Program-made: the position numbers and the translations under genes | The notes under the pieces: generated by a model | What the model was told of the DNA's origin: nothing | The model's input: only the letters and a program-made list of their open reading frames with translations | The model's database searches: none | Shown: one piece after another, positions 15,778-24,591 of the stretch | Numbering within the stretch: the first letter of the stretch is position 1 | How the letters are laid out: every line of letters begins with the position of its first letter | From: Nocardia sp. NBC_00403 | GTDB lineage: Bacteria; Actinomycetota; Actinomycetes; Mycobacteriales; Mycobacteriaceae | Direction of reading: 5' to 3' | Assembly (NCBI RefSeq): GCF_036046055.1 | Contig: NZ_CP107939.1 | Location: forward strand, 930,001 to 994,000 | Length of the DNA: 64,000 nucleotides

Positions 15778-17046
15778 TCAGGCATCGGCTCGCATGTGCT
15801 GCCGGGGGATGAGTAGTACTGCGATCGCGATGACGAGTGGGATCAGCAGGTGCCGGCCCGCGAACGGCACGGTCACGACCAGAAGCGCGACAGCGACGAC
15901 GGCGACCAAGCGTTGCCCTCCCGTGAACAGACGTGCTGCGGCAGCCGTGCCCAGCAGGTAGGTCGCGAGCACGAGGACAGCGGGGATGAAGACGATGTCG
16001 TCGGTGCCCCAGCCGAAGACGGCAGCACCGACCAACCCCGCACCGCCGATTGCCGCGACAGCCAGTATCGCGATGATCGGAGCGTCGTGCCGGTTGCGGC
16101 GGGTCAGGATCCGGGGTGCCCAGCCATCGCGTCCGAGAGCGAAGCCGAGCCGGGAGACCGAGGCGACGAAGGCGTTGCTCGTGCCGAGGCAGATGACGAC
16201 GGCGGCCCCAGCGACGACGCCGACCGCGGACAAGCCGAGCCCCTGCTCGATGATGACGCCGAGCGAAATGCGATCGAGCGCGCGACTGCCGTAGGACTCG
16301 GTTCCGACGACTGCGAAGGCCACACCGAGGTAGAGCACGGTGACGATCAGGATCGTCAGTAACGTCGCTCGCGGGAGGGTGTGCTCGACGTCGCGGAACT
16401 CGGCTGAGAGATGTGCGATCGCCTCCCATCCGGCGAAGGCGAAGAAGAGCACGACCACGGCTCGGCCGACCCCGTTGACGCCGTGCGGAGCGAACGGCGT
16501 GAAACTCCCGAACTGGATGTGTGGGAGCGCAACCAGGATCACCGTGATGAGGATTATCGCGACGCCGATCGCGAGGACGATCTGAACACGGGCACCAAGC
16601 TCGAGACCGACAAGATTGGCGATGACCGCGACCGCGAGCACGCCCGCGGCGATAGGCGGCTCCCAGCGCTGGGACAGGCCGAGCGCGTCCGCGACGTAGT
16701 AGCCGGCGGTCAGCGGCACGATGGTCTGCCCGACGGAGCCCGCAATGAAGTACCACCAGCCGGCCACCCCACCGGCGGAGGCTCCGAACGCCCGGGAAGC
16801 GAACGTCGCGACACCACCCGCGTCCGGGAATCGTGACGCCAGCGCAGCGAAGGTGAACGCGAGCGGCAGGCCCATCGCCGCGCTGAATGCCCAAGCGATC
16901 AACGACGCGGGCCCGGCCAGCGACGCAGCCTGACCGGGGAACACCAGAACTCCGGCACCGAGGATCGCGCACATATACAGTGCGACCCCCTGCGCCATCC
17001 CGATCGTGGTCGCAGAGTCGGTCACTGTCGTCTTTTCGCTCGTCAC
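15778..17046 (-). CDS. APC superfamily amino-acid permease/exporter
   Basis: 422 residues with twelve hydrophobic helices. The N-terminal GVALYMCAILGAGVLVFPGQAASLAGP is the glycine-rich TM1 motif of APC amino-acid transporters, and FFAFAGWEAIAHLSAEFRD matches TM6 of the YjeH-like exporter group. It probably moves an amino acid or amine across the cytoplasmic membrane. The GTG at 17046 has AGGAGA directly upstream with almost no spacer, so GTG 17025 remains an alternative start. It is divergent from the AraC-type regulator at 17100, which probably controls it. Confidence 0.85.
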   Translation of the reverse strand: MTSEKTTVTDSATTIGMAQGVALYMCAILGAGVLVFPGQAASLAGPASLIAWAFSAAMGLPLAFTFAALASRFPDAGGVATFASRAFGASAGGVAGWWYFIAGSVGQTIVPLTAGYYVADALGLSQRWEPPIAAGVLAVAVIANLVGLELGARVQIVLAIGVAIILITVILVALPHIQFGSFTPFAPHGVNGVGRAVVVLFFAFAGWEAIAHLSAEFRDVEHTLPRATLLTILIVTVLYLGVAFAVVGTESYGSRALDRISLGVIIEQGLGLSAVGVVAGAAVVICLGTSNAFVASVSRLGFALGRDGWAPRILTRRNRHDAPIIAILAVAAIGGAGLVGAAVFGWGTDDIVFIPAVLVLATYLLGTAAAARLFTGGQRLVAVVAVALLVVTVPFAGRHLLIPLVIAIAVLLIPRQHMRADA

Positions 17047-17083
17047 TCTCCTATCCCAGTCGATTCACCCCGGGCACGGTGAG

Positions 17084-17097
17084 TGTCATAGTTGACA
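17084..17097. promoter_or_regulatory. Dyad between permease and AraC-type regulator
   Basis: TGTCA-TAGT-TGACA is a perfect 5-4-5 inverted repeat in the 53-bp gap of this divergent pair, ending three bases before the regulator's ATG. Its position fits an operator that also covers the regulator's own start region. Confidence 0.4.
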
Positions 17098-17099
17098 AC

Positions 17100-18059
17100 A
17101 TGCGCAAGAGAACAGACACCCATCGGGTGGCGCTCGCGGTGATGCCGGGTGCTCCGATCTTCGAACTCGCGGTTCCCTGCGAGGTGTTCGGGATCTCTCG
17201 CCCGGAAATCGTCGACCCCTGGTACGAGTTCCGGGTCTGCGCTGCCGAACCCGGAGTGGTGGTCGCTGCCGGATTCGCCGCGACCACACCGCACGGGCTC
17301 GACGATCTCGTCACCTCGGACACGGTGATCGTGCCCGCCTGCACGAACATTCATGTTCAACAGCCCACCGAACTGGTCGACGCGGTCCGCGAGGCACATC
17401 GGCGCGGTGCACGGGTCGCGGCGATCTGTACCGGCGCGTTCGTGCTCGCCCAAGCCGGACTTCTCGACGGCCGTCGCGCCACGACCCATTGGATGCACGC
17501 CGACGACCTGCACCGCCGCTACCCGCACGTCGACCTCGACGCGAACGTGATCTACGCCCAGGACGACCGCGTCCACACCTCAGCGGGAACTGCCGCGGGT
17601 ATCGATCTCTGTCTCGAGCTGGTCCGCCAGGACCACGGCACCGCGGTCGCCAACGCCCTCGCACGCCGCATGGTGACCCCGCCACACCGACCCGCGGACC
17701 AAGCTCAGTACATGCTCGCCCCGGTCCGGTCGCCCAGCGCCCCACCCCTGAGCGAACTCACCGAATGGGCCATGCAGAATCTTGCCGAACCGATCCGGCT
17801 TCGTGACCTCGCGGCACGCATACACCTCAGCGAGCGGCAACTCACGCGCCAATTCCTCAAAGCGTTCGGCCGAACTCCAGGCAGCTGGCTCGCTCGTGAA
17901 CGCCTACGACACGCGCAGACGCTCCTCGAGACCACCGACCTCACGATCGCCGCCGTCGCGAGTGAGAGCGGATTCAGCACCGCGGCCGGGCTCCGTGCGG
18001 CATTCGCGAAACACCTCCAGACCTCACCAAGCGACTATCGTTCGACCTGGGCAGCCTGA
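17100..18059 (+). CDS. GATase1-like/AraC (FtrA/GlxA-type) transcriptional regulator
   Basis: 319 residues. Residues 10-185 form a DJ-1/PfpI-like domain (VALAVMPGAPIFELAVPCEVF; AAICTGAFVLAQAGLLDGRR with the conserved Cys; THW). The C-terminus is an AraC double helix-turn-helix: IRLRDLAARIHLSERQLTRQF and TTDLTIAAVASESGFS. Such proteins are activators of small-molecule catabolism or transport; the ligand is unknown. I chose ATG 17100; the frame is open far upstream only because it runs antisense over the permease. No good ribosome binding site is seen, so the mRNA may have a very short leader. Divergent from the APC permease. Confidence 0.88.
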   Translation: MRKRTDTHRVALAVMPGAPIFELAVPCEVFGISRPEIVDPWYEFRVCAAEPGVVVAAGFAATTPHGLDDLVTSDTVIVPACTNIHVQQPTELVDAVREAHRRGARVAAICTGAFVLAQAGLLDGRRATTHWMHADDLHRRYPHVDLDANVIYAQDDRVHTSAGTAAGIDLCLELVRQDHGTAVANALARRMVTPPHRPADQAQYMLAPVRSPSAPPLSELTEWAMQNLAEPIRLRDLAARIHLSERQLTRQFLKAFGRTPGSWLARERLRHAQTLLETTDLTIAAVASESGFSTAAGLRAAFAKHLQTSPSDYRSTWAA

Positions 18060-18475
18060 ATCGACAGTAAGCCACCAACCATGGGTGCCACAGACCGTCA
18101 CTGGCCCACTCCCGGCGCTCGCCCACCACGGCCGATGACCCTCACGCCACTCGGCCGAGCTGTCCTCGACGCTGCACGCATCTCATTGACGAGTCCTGCT
18201 CGGAACTAGCTCGGCTGCTCTTCGCGGACTTCGATTCGAATGTTAATCACATTGTGGCGCAACCATTTCTACTCAGCACTGAAGTCGATGATCGGCCCCG
18301 AAAGCACATCCCGAGTCGAACACCGGAATCCACGCGATAGTGACCGCTGAGACCGCCGACCTGAAGGCGATCTCGGGTCGAACTCCTCGCAGCACCAAAT
18401 ACAGAGGGGGCCGTGACATCCGGCAAAACGACGCGGCCGGAGCCAAAGGGGAAGCGCGCGCGGGGATCGACCGTG

Positions 18476-18530
18476 AGATGGATCCGAGAACCGCTGGTCA
18501 AAGGCTGTGCGAAATGATGTCGAAAATGAG
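18476..18530 (+). repeat. Short dispersed repeat, copy 1 (partner at 24.83 kb), in a gene-free stretch
   Basis: TGAGATGGATCCGAGAACCGC and the following 30 bases match 24832-24885 with a few substitutions and one-base gaps; both contain CTGTGCGA and GTCGAAA-TGA. This may be the end of another insertion element. The whole stretch 18060-18631 has no gene I can support: open frames on both strands have no homology I recognise and no ribosome binding sites. Confidence 0.4.
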
Positions 18531-18631
18531 AACGTCCAGGTCGGTTTGTTTGCGTCTGCAATGATCACGGATTACTAGTGACCGCCTGGTCCCACTGGGA
18601 TAGGGCGGCGACCTCGACGATCAGGGTTTCG

Positions 18632-19270
18632 ATGATAAGAAGAAGCTTCGCCGCTGGTTGCCTGGTGATGAGTGCGACGACGCTGGTCGCCTGTGCTGGT
18701 AGTTCCACCGATCAGGGTGCGAACACGGTGGTTTCGGCGACGGCCTCGCCCGCGACGTCTGCCCGGCCGACCGCCTCCGTGCAGGTGAGCGTTCCACCGG
18801 CGCCGGTGCAGACCGGCGCCGCACAGGTTCGGTTCGATCCATGCGTGAGTGTGGGCGACGACCTGGTGACCCGGGCCGGATTCGCCCCGGCGACTCGCGA
18901 AAGATCCACAGCCGAAGGCGTTTCCGGGCTTCTCACGACTATCGGCTGCCAATTCTGGCGTGAGACCCTTGTCGATGGTGAGAAGTACCCCACTGGCGGG
19001 GTGTCGGTGACGTCGAGCGATTTGACTCTTGACGATATCCGGAAGAGCCCCAGCTACAACATATTCAACTCCGACCCGATCGGCGAGCGCGAGGCCGTGC
19101 TGTACCGGACGCCGCAGGTTGGCGGCGGTTGCTGGGCGTCGATCAAATCATCCGACGGGACTTTCACGGTTGGCCTGATTGTGCCCCCCGGTCCGGTTGC
19201 CGTGCCGTCGGCATGTGACCAGATCCGCCAGATCACCGAAACCTTCAGCGAATCACTCGGCACCAACTAG
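18632..19270 (+). CDS. DUF3558 domain lipoprotein
   Basis: 212 residues. MIRRSFAAGCLVMSATTLVAC is a lipoprotein signal peptide with lipobox LVAC; lipidation at the Cys would anchor it to the outer face of the membrane. After a threonine/serine/proline-rich linker the mature domain (FDPCVSVGDDLVTRAGF, GCQFWRE, the SPSYN segment, GGGCWASI, CDQIRQI) matches the DUF3558 family found in mycolic-acid actinobacteria. Four paired cysteines are present. ATG 18632 is the start that begins the signal peptide; the upstream 18 codons are not signal-like. Function is unknown. Confidence 0.85.
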   Translation: MIRRSFAAGCLVMSATTLVACAGSSTDQGANTVVSATASPATSARPTASVQVSVPPAPVQTGAAQVRFDPCVSVGDDLVTRAGFAPATRERSTAEGVSGLLTTIGCQFWRETLVDGEKYPTGGVSVTSSDLTLDDIRKSPSYNIFNSDPIGEREAVLYRTPQVGGGCWASIKSSDGTFTVGLIVPPGPVAVPSACDQIRQITETFSESLGTN

Positions 19271-19298
19271 TAACTCCATTTGACGGACCATGCCCGCA

Positions 19299-19380
19299 CG
19301 TAGGGTCTCAAAAATCGTGTCCAAATCTCAAAAGATTTGGCCACTTGATGGTCACTTGGCCATGGTTTTGAGATTCCTCG
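19299..19380 (+). repeat. Insertion-sequence-end-like repeat, copy 3
   Basis: CGTAGGGTCTCAAAAATCGTG, a second AAATCTCAAAAG, then TTTGGCCACTTGATGGTCAC, TTGGCCATGG and TTTTGAGATTCC. Head and tail parts match the copies at 11.1, 15.5 and 14.0 kb in the same orientation. It lies directly after the lipoprotein gene. Confidence 0.55.
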
Positions 19381-19398
19381 GTCTGCTCGCCCTCATTG

Positions 19399-19740
19399 AT
19401 GCATGCCAACGTGGAGTTCACCTTCGCGTGGACGGAGGCACAGATGAAGGCTCGCGGCCGGCGCTACAAGGTCTGGAGTGAGCCTGATCCGGTTGAGCTG
19501 GGCAACATCCGGTTCCTAGCGGGATATCGGCGCGACTGACTGTTCGATCCGGAAGTCCGTGAGGTGCTGCGGAATTCGGTGTCGGATGGGATGACTGCTG
19601 GCGAAGCGTTCCGGTCCGCACCTGCGTTGCCTGCACCGACTGCGCGGGCAGAGGTGCTGCATCGTCAAGATGAATATGTCCGATCGATTGAGGCCAACAA
19701 GCGTCATGATGACGGTGTGATGTCCAGAGCTGCCGCATGA
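19399..19740 (+). pseudogene. Small ORF interrupted by an in-frame TGA
   Basis: ATG 19399 opens a frame MHANVEFTFAWTEAQMKARG to YRRD and TGA at 19537-19539. The same frame continues without break, LFDPEVREVLRNSVSDGM to SRAAA, and ends at TGA 19738. Both halves are charged, soluble-looking and use GC-rich third positions, so this reads as one gene of about 112 codons broken at codon 47. A point mutation is the simple explanation. The product family was not recognised. Confidence 0.5.
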
Positions 19741-19764
19741 TTCGGTTTCAGGACTCTCATCAGA

Positions 19765-19813
19765 GATCGCCACTCGGTGGCCAGTTGGCCAATTTCGGTG
19801 AGATTGTCTCGGC
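19765..19813 (+). repeat. Fragment of the IS-associated repeat, in a gene-free stretch
   Basis: GGTGGCCAGTTGGCCAATTT and GTGAGATTG resemble the internal TGGCCA blocks of the copies at 14.0, 15.5 and 19.3 kb. The stretch 19741-20189 carries no gene I can support; the frame open from 19887 only runs into the secreted protein downstream. Confidence 0.35.
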
Positions 19814-20189
19814 ATGACTGCGTGGTTCGAACGAGCTTCCGGGTGAAACACATCGTCGCTCAACCGTTTCGGTTGCGGTTTCCCTGTTGACGGCAAGGAA
19901 CGCAGGCACATTCCGACTGCCTGCTGCGACAGACGATGAGGCCACACCGTTGCGACAACCCGGACAGCCACTCGTCGTAGCTTCGGGAGATGCCAAGGGT
20001 GGTGAGAACCTACAGCTCTTCGTACGGGGGACACCGCAGGCGGCCGACACCGGACCGCGGGCAGGTAACCCCTTCACCGGCGGGCACGTCCTCGCGGGGG
20101 TGCCGGATCGACACCCGAGGGTGCCTAGGTACCTCAACCGATTTGGCCAAGACTCGAGGGGACACACACACACCAAACGAAGGACGAGT

Positions 20190-20501
20190 TTGAGTACACG
20201 CCGCGTAATGAAGGCCCTGACCGCCTCCCTGCTCATCGCCGGTGGCCTGATCGGCGCCTCGGCCGGAGTTGCCCACACAGACCAAAGAACGAATCCGGGC
20301 GGGACTGGCGCCTACTTCTGTACGTCGAGCGGAACCACCTACGACGTCGGCGGCAAGATCCACCATCCCGACGGCTCCGACCAGGTCTGCCAATCCGACG
20401 GCACCTGGAAGCGGATCGCGCCGCCAATCAACAGCGGCCCAGGGCAGGTCAGCCCCGGCTACGGCTCCTCGATTCCCGGTATCACCCCGGGGTTTAGATG
20501 A
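20190..20501 (+). CDS. Small secreted protein of unknown function
   Basis: 103 residues from TTG 20190 (AAGGACGAG 2-10 nt upstream) or 97 from ATG 20208. MKALTASLLIAGGLIGASAG is a signal peptide with likely cleavage after VAH or AGVA. The mature part is short: YFCTSSGTTYDVGGKIHHPD, VCQSDGTWKRI with two cysteines that could pair, then a glycine/proline-rich tail. Similar small exported proteins of unknown function occur in mycolata. No operon partner is visible. Confidence 0.65.
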   Translation: MSTRRVMKALTASLLIAGGLIGASAGVAHTDQRTNPGGTGAYFCTSSGTTYDVGGKIHHPDGSDQVCQSDGTWKRIAPPINSGPGQVSPGYGSSIPGITPGFR

Positions 20502-21021
20502 CCCTGCCCGACCCCGTGTAAGCAGGACACCCCCGCTGGCCTGGCGCGTCACCCTGGCCGGGTGGACGATCCCGGTGGTGTGCGAGCGCAGCGATCAGAA
20601 GCTGCCTGCTGCCTGCGGCATCCTCGGGAAACGAGTCTCGGCGGAGCAGGCGGGACGATCACGCGACCGACCGCCGACTAACGACTGACGCGCCGCCAAA
20701 AGCCTTTCCGGACTGAGGAAAATGCGGATTGTTCTGGCCGGCGGCGACGGCGTCCTACTGTGCGGTGCTCGCCGCGCCGATGGTTGCCCTGTCCATGGGC
20801 TACTTCCCGATCGCCCTGTTGCGGCGGAGCCACGCGGACAAAGCCCCTAGCGCCGTCCGTCCTGTTGGAATGGCTTCGACAGTCCTGTTCGACGGATCCT
20901 CTCGCGATGTCTTACGGGAGCAACCCCGGCCCGCATCGTGATGTCGGCCGCGGAAATGCCGGGGAATTGAGACAGATTGCGGTGGCCACACTGTGCGTGA
21001 CCGCCGCTCAGCGAAGGATCA
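20502..21021. other. Gene-free stretch
   Basis: Between the small secreted protein and the MarR-type regulator I see no supported gene. A hydrophobic frame from 20729 (FWPAATASYCAVLAAPMVAL) could be a scrap of a membrane protein, but it has no ribosome binding site and degenerates after about 40 residues. Confidence 0.4.
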
Positions 21022-21747
21022 TTACTGTTGCTCGGTGCTGCGGGCGGCCAGGCTCTGCCGCCACTGCTCCATGGCCTGTCGGTAGGCCTCGCTCACGAGG
21101 AGCAGGAGTTCGGCGGAGGATTCGAAGCGGGCGCCCGCCGGGGTTGTGGGTCCGAGAATCTCGGCTGCGCGCTGCGATGCGGCCGCCAGGGCGCTGTTCA
21201 TCTGCAGAGCTGCGAGGAGGCTCCGGAGCCAGATCTCATCGTCGATGACGTAACGTTCGCGACGCCCGCCGGGAACTCGTTCCCGCCTGAGCATTCCCTG
21301 CTGTTCGAGGAAAGCGACGGCGTGCGAGACAGAGGCAGGGCTGACGCGAAGCCGCCCGACCAGCTCAGCGGCGGTGAGAGCGCCCGAGTCGGTGATGTAT
21401 AGGCAGGTCAGCACCCTGGCCTCCATCCGGGGCAGCCCCTGCTGCACGAGGAGGGCGGTGAAGGATTCCGTGAAGTCCTGGACCGCTTGGGGGTCGCGCC
21501 CATGGCCGCTATCGGGGATCGGCGGCGGCGGAGGCTGAGCCTGCTTGTGCCGGCGCGCACGCTGACGTGTGGCCTTGTGCGCCTGGTCCGCCCGGTAATC
21601 GTCGGGTCCGCCGTTGCGGGTGACCTCCCGCATGATCGTCGACGCAGGCCGCTCCAGACGCCGACCGATTTCCGCGTACCCGAGCCCCTCCGCCAACCCC
21701 GCAGCGATATACCGACGGTCCTCATCGGTGAGTCTGCCTCCAGGCAT
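21022..21747 (-). CDS. MarR-type regulator with an N-terminal IS30-like helix-turn-helix
   Basis: 241 residues with two DNA-binding modules. Residues 1-60 (GRLTDEDRRYIAAGLAEGLG, YAEIGRRLERPASTIMREVT) form a helix-turn-helix of the kind found in IS30 transposases. After a proline-rich linker the C-terminal half is a MarR winged helix (LPRMEARVLTCLYITDSGAL, TAAELVGRLRVSPASVSHAV, FLEQQGMLRRERVPGGRRERY). ATG 21747 has GGGAG 9 nt upstream; ATG 21774 has none. It is divergent from an alpha/beta hydrolase, its probable target. Confidence 0.85.
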   Translation of the reverse strand: MPGGRLTDEDRRYIAAGLAEGLGYAEIGRRLERPASTIMREVTRNGGPDDYRADQAHKATRQRARRHKQAQPPPPPIPDSGHGRDPQAVQDFTESFTALLVQQGLPRMEARVLTCLYITDSGALTAAELVGRLRVSPASVSHAVAFLEQQGMLRRERVPGGRRERYVIDDEIWLRSLLAALQMNSALAAASQRAAEILGPTTPAGARFESSAELLLLVSEAYRQAMEQWRQSLAARSTEQQ

Positions 21748-21819
21748 CGGTACCGATCTCCCATCTATCGACATGCGCGGCGCCCGCACACTCGCAGCCA
21801 GTATGCATTCACACCAACC

Positions 21820-21874
21820 CCATTGCAAAGAAAGAACCAATACAACCATTGCATTCACCATCACAACCATTGCA
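21820..21874. promoter_or_regulatory. Three direct repeats CCATTGCA
   Basis: CCATTGCA occurs at 21820, 21846 and 21867, the last two 21 bp apart. The repeats lie in the gap between the MarR-type regulator and the hydrolase, on the regulator side, in an AT-richer stretch. They could be binding sites for the regulator's extra helix-turn-helix; this is inference. Confidence 0.4.
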
Positions 21875-21924
21875 AAGGCGGTCAGTATGCCGCGCAGAGC
21901 TGGGAGAAAATGCCAATTCATATG

Positions 21925-21968
21925 TTGACGAAACTCTGAACGCAATGTAACTTTGCAGTCGTTCAGAG
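21925..21968 (+). promoter_or_regulatory. Promoter of the hydrolase gene with overlapping inverted repeat
   Basis: TTGACG (21925-21930), a 17-bp spacer and TAACTT (21948-21953) form a sigma-70-type promoter. A perfect 9-bp inverted repeat CTCTGAACG (21934-21942) and CGTTCAGAG (21960-21968) brackets the -10 element. A repressor bound here would block the promoter; the divergent MarR-type protein is the obvious candidate. Confidence 0.6.
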
Positions 21969-22021
21969 ATCCCCAAACATTGCCGGGTCTCGCAGACCGA
22001 ACACCACACAGGAGATCGACA

Positions 22022-22831
22022 ATGGGAAACCCGACTACGTCCAACTCCACCCACTCGACCTGGTCGGGCATGGTGCCGGTCGATGACACCGCGCTGGCCG
22101 TCACCGACACCGGCGGCCCCGGCCGCCCGATCGTCTACCTCAACGGCTCCTACGCCGACCAGAAGCACTGGCGACACGTCATCACCGAACTCGGCACCGA
22201 ATACCGGCACATCACCTACGACGAGCGAGCCCGCGGCAAATCCAAGAAATCGACCGACTACTCCTTCGAAGCGTGCCTGCGAGATATCGATGCCGTCCTC
22301 GCATCGACCGGAGCACAGCAACCAATTCTCGTGGGCTGGTCCTACGGTGCACTGCTCGCAGCACACTGGGCCGACCGCAACCCCGACCGCATCACCGCGG
22401 TGGTATCCGTGGACGGCGCCATGCCCTACGGCATCACCGGCGAGGAAGCCCGCGAACGAATCCGGAACCTGTTCCACAAAATGCGATGGCTGATGCCGGT
22501 AGCACGCCCGCTGGGCCTGGCCGCGCGAATGACCGCCGACCAACACGCCGAAATCAACATCGAAGCCAACGAACTCCACGCCGCCCTCGCACCGGTCCTC
22601 GACCGCGTGAGCTGCCCGATGCGCTACGTCCTGGCCACCGGCGGCAACCTCGGCGGCAGCCAAGAGGAAATGGAAGCCGTGCGCGCCTCACTCGATCCGA
22701 TCCTCGCCGCCAACCCGAACATCCAGGTCAGCGCGCAAGTCGCGAGCAACCACTCCCACATCCTGCGCAAGGACTTCCGAGCCGTCGCCGACGCCGTCCG
22801 CCAGACCGCCGCAGCCCTCGACGCCGCCTGA
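22022..22831 (+). CDS. Alpha/beta hydrolase
   Basis: 269 residues. The alpha/beta hydrolase fold is clear: IVYLNGSYADQKHW (oxyanion-loop region), YDERARGKSKK, the nucleophile elbow GWSYGA, and a C-terminal His in SNHSHILRKD. The acid is probably an Asp in the VSVDGAMP or later region. Substrate unknown. ATG 22022 has AGGAGA upstream; the frame is open from 21953 across the promoter. It is divergent from a MarR-type regulator, with an operator over its promoter, and followed by a strong terminator, so it is a single-gene unit. Confidence 0.85.
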   Translation: MGNPTTSNSTHSTWSGMVPVDDTALAVTDTGGPGRPIVYLNGSYADQKHWRHVITELGTEYRHITYDERARGKSKKSTDYSFEACLRDIDAVLASTGAQQPILVGWSYGALLAAHWADRNPDRITAVVSVDGAMPYGITGEEARERIRNLFHKMRWLMPVARPLGLAARMTADQHAEINIEANELHAALAPVLDRVSCPMRYVLATGGNLGGSQEEMEAVRASLDPILAANPNIQVSAQVASNHSHILRKDFRAVADAVRQTAAALDAA

Positions 22832-22857
22832 TGCGATCTCGACCCACCCAGCCCCAG

Positions 22858-22895
22858 CGGGTCACGGGGTCCCCCTTTCCGGCCCCCGTGACCCG
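22858..22895 (+). terminator. Terminator of the alpha/beta hydrolase
   Basis: CGGGTCACGGGG (22858-22869) pairs perfectly with CCCCGTGACCCG (22884-22895) across a 14-nt loop, 27 nt after the hydrolase stop. Very stable stem, no T tract. Confidence 0.65.
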
Positions 22896-23077
22896 GCAGC
22901 GTGGCGGGTCTTCCACGTGACGTCGGTCTGACACAGCGCCGACAATGCTTGGATCCGAACCCGCCGCTTGACCTCGGCTGCACTGACGTGCCACTTATCG
23001 CGCGTCCAGACAACTTGCTCAATTCGGCGATCGCTGTGCTCGAGCTCCCAGATGACACCGGCCGCCGAGCCCAACAT
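22862..23077 (-). CDS. Doubtful small hypothetical protein
   Basis: A 71-codon frame, MLGSAAGVIWELEHSDRRIE to KWHVSAAEVKRRVRIQALSA, looks globular and uses GC-rich third positions, unlike neighbouring shadow frames. However, it has no ribosome binding site, its 3' end runs through the hydrolase terminator, and no family was recognised. The frame continues open upstream (SATKFGIY), so it may be a decayed fragment. The stretch 22896-23178 has no other candidate. Confidence 0.25.
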   Translation of the reverse strand: MLGSAAGVIWELEHSDRRIEQVVWTRDKWHVSAAEVKRRVRIQALSALCQTDVTWKTRHAAGSRGPERGTP

Positions 23078-23178
23078 GTAGATTCCGAATTTCGTGGCGG
23101 AATCTCATCGGCAAGGCCGGATCCCACGGAGGTCGTGCCCGACTGAGCTGCGACCACGATCGAGCTGTCGGTGCCTCG

Positions 23179-24459
23179 TTACTCGGCGTCCTGCGAAACG
23201 TCTGCTGCCTGTCGGTGGACACGGGCTGTTGCGAGCTCGAGCTCGGGTCCGAGTGCAGGATCCTCGCGGCGGGGTAGCAGCAGCGGGCTGGCGAGGATCA
23301 GCAGTCCTGCGACCGTGATAGCCGTGCGCGGGCTGGTGGCGGCGGCAAGCAGTCCGCCGAGCGCGCTGAGGACGGCGATGGCGGCGCTGCTGCTGATCGA
23401 CCAGGCCGACAGGGTGCGAGCGATGCGGTCTTTGGGTGTGTGCTCGAGTCGATAGGTGGCCAGTACCGGGTTGTACAGGCTCATGCTGATGATGATCGCG
23501 AGCTCGACAGCGATCACCGTCGCGAGGCCGGCGACACCGGGCTGGACGAAGGCCAGGCCGATCAGCCAGACCGCGCGCAGCGTGCCGACTGCACGGAGGA
23601 TCCGGTGTCGGCCATACCGCGCCACGACACGGCTGGCAAGACGTGAGCCGATGAGTCCGCCGACGCAGGGGGCGGCGAAGGCGAGGCCGTACTGCCAGGG
23701 CGGGAACCCGAGCTGGCGGAGCAGCAGCACGGCCAACAGCGGCTCGGTGGCCATGATCAGTCCGCTGACGAGCAGGTGGTTGAGGTAGAGCGCCCGTAGG
23801 CCGGGATGGGCCAGCAGGTGCCGCCAGCCGTCGAGCAACTCGCCGGCCCGGATCCGGCGCTTGTCGGTTCGCTGCGGGTGTTCTTCTCGGCCGCGAATCG
23901 CCGTGACCCCCAGCGCGGAGAGCAGGTAACTCAGCGCGTCGGCCACCACAGTGGTGACCGGCCCGAACAGGCCGATCGCCGCCCCGCCCAGCGGCGGCCC
24001 GACGGCGATGGAACTCCACATCGTCGACTCGAACCGCGCGTTGGCCGCGAGCAGGTCCTCGGGCCGGACCAGGGCCTTCAGGTAGGCGCCGCTCGCCGCG
24101 CCGAAGGCGATCTTGGCCGCCGCGGCGACGGCCGAGACGACCAGCAACTGGACGAAACTGAGCCGACCGAAGGCGTAGGCGACCGGGATCGTCATCATGA
24201 CCGCGAACCGCGCCAGGTCCATCGCAATCATCACCGGCCGCTTGCGGCGAAACTCCACCCACGGCCCGAGCGGCAACGCGATCAGCGCACCCACTGCCGG
24301 CCCCACCGCCGACAACGTGGACACCTGCACGGGTCCGGCGTGCAACACCAGCACGGCGATCAGCGGGAACGCACCGAATCCCACCCCCGAGCCATAGGCG
24401 CTGACTGCGTACGCCGTCCACAGCCATCCGAACTGCCGACCCAAGGATCCTCTGGCCAC
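23179..24459 (-). CDS. MFS family exporter
   Basis: 426 residues with twelve hydrophobic helices and the layout of the MFS_3/EntS-type efflux group: FGWLWTAYAVSAYGSGVGF in TM1, PLGPWVEFRRKRPVMIAMD as the loop 2-3 motif, and FESTMWSSIAVGPPLGGAAI in TM5. It probably exports a drug or siderophore-like compound from the cytoplasm. I prefer a start at GTG 24459 or TTG 24462 because GGGAGG lies 8-11 nt upstream; GTG 24492 is possible but abuts a perfect palindrome. It is divergent from a truncated LysR gene. Confidence 0.85.
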   Translation of the reverse strand: MARGSLGRQFGWLWTAYAVSAYGSGVGFGAFPLIAVLVLHAGPVQVSTLSAVGPAVGALIALPLGPWVEFRRKRPVMIAMDLARFAVMMTIPVAYAFGRLSFVQLLVVSAVAAAAKIAFGAASGAYLKALVRPEDLLAANARFESTMWSSIAVGPPLGGAAIGLFGPVTTVVADALSYLLSALGVTAIRGREEHPQRTDKRRIRAGELLDGWRHLLAHPGLRALYLNHLLVSGLIMATEPLLAVLLLRQLGFPPWQYGLAFAAPCVGGLIGSRLASRVVARYGRHRILRAVGTLRAVWLIGLAFVQPGVAGLATVIAVELAIIISMSLYNPVLATYRLEHTPKDRIARTLSAWSISSSAAIAVLSALGGLLAAATSPRTAITVAGLLILASPLLLPRREDPALGPELELATARVHRQAADVSQDAE

Positions 24460-24494
24460 CAAGCTCCGCACCTCCCGCTTCGAACAACTCACTG

Positions 24495-24574
24495 TTGATC
24501 GCTGCGATCAAAGCAAGGCCGAAGGGGCGTAATCAAACAACTGAGCCGACGGCGAGCCACAACCTTAGGTTGTG
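24495..24574. promoter_or_regulatory. Two perfect 17-bp palindromes between the MFS gene and the LysR remnant
   Basis: TTGATCGCTGCGATCAA (24495-24511) and CACAACCTTAGGTTGTG (24558-24574) are both perfect 8-1-8 palindromes. The first is next to the MFS gene; the second lies 18 bp before the LysR start codon. They look like operators of a divergent regulator/exporter pair in which the regulator gene is now broken. Confidence 0.6.
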
Positions 24575-24591
24575 TGAGTAGGGTTTGCTGC

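Noticed and set aside
16887-17099. N-terminal extension of the AraC-type regulator
   Set aside because: This part runs antisense over the permease; similarity to the GATase-like domain starts only after ATG 17100.
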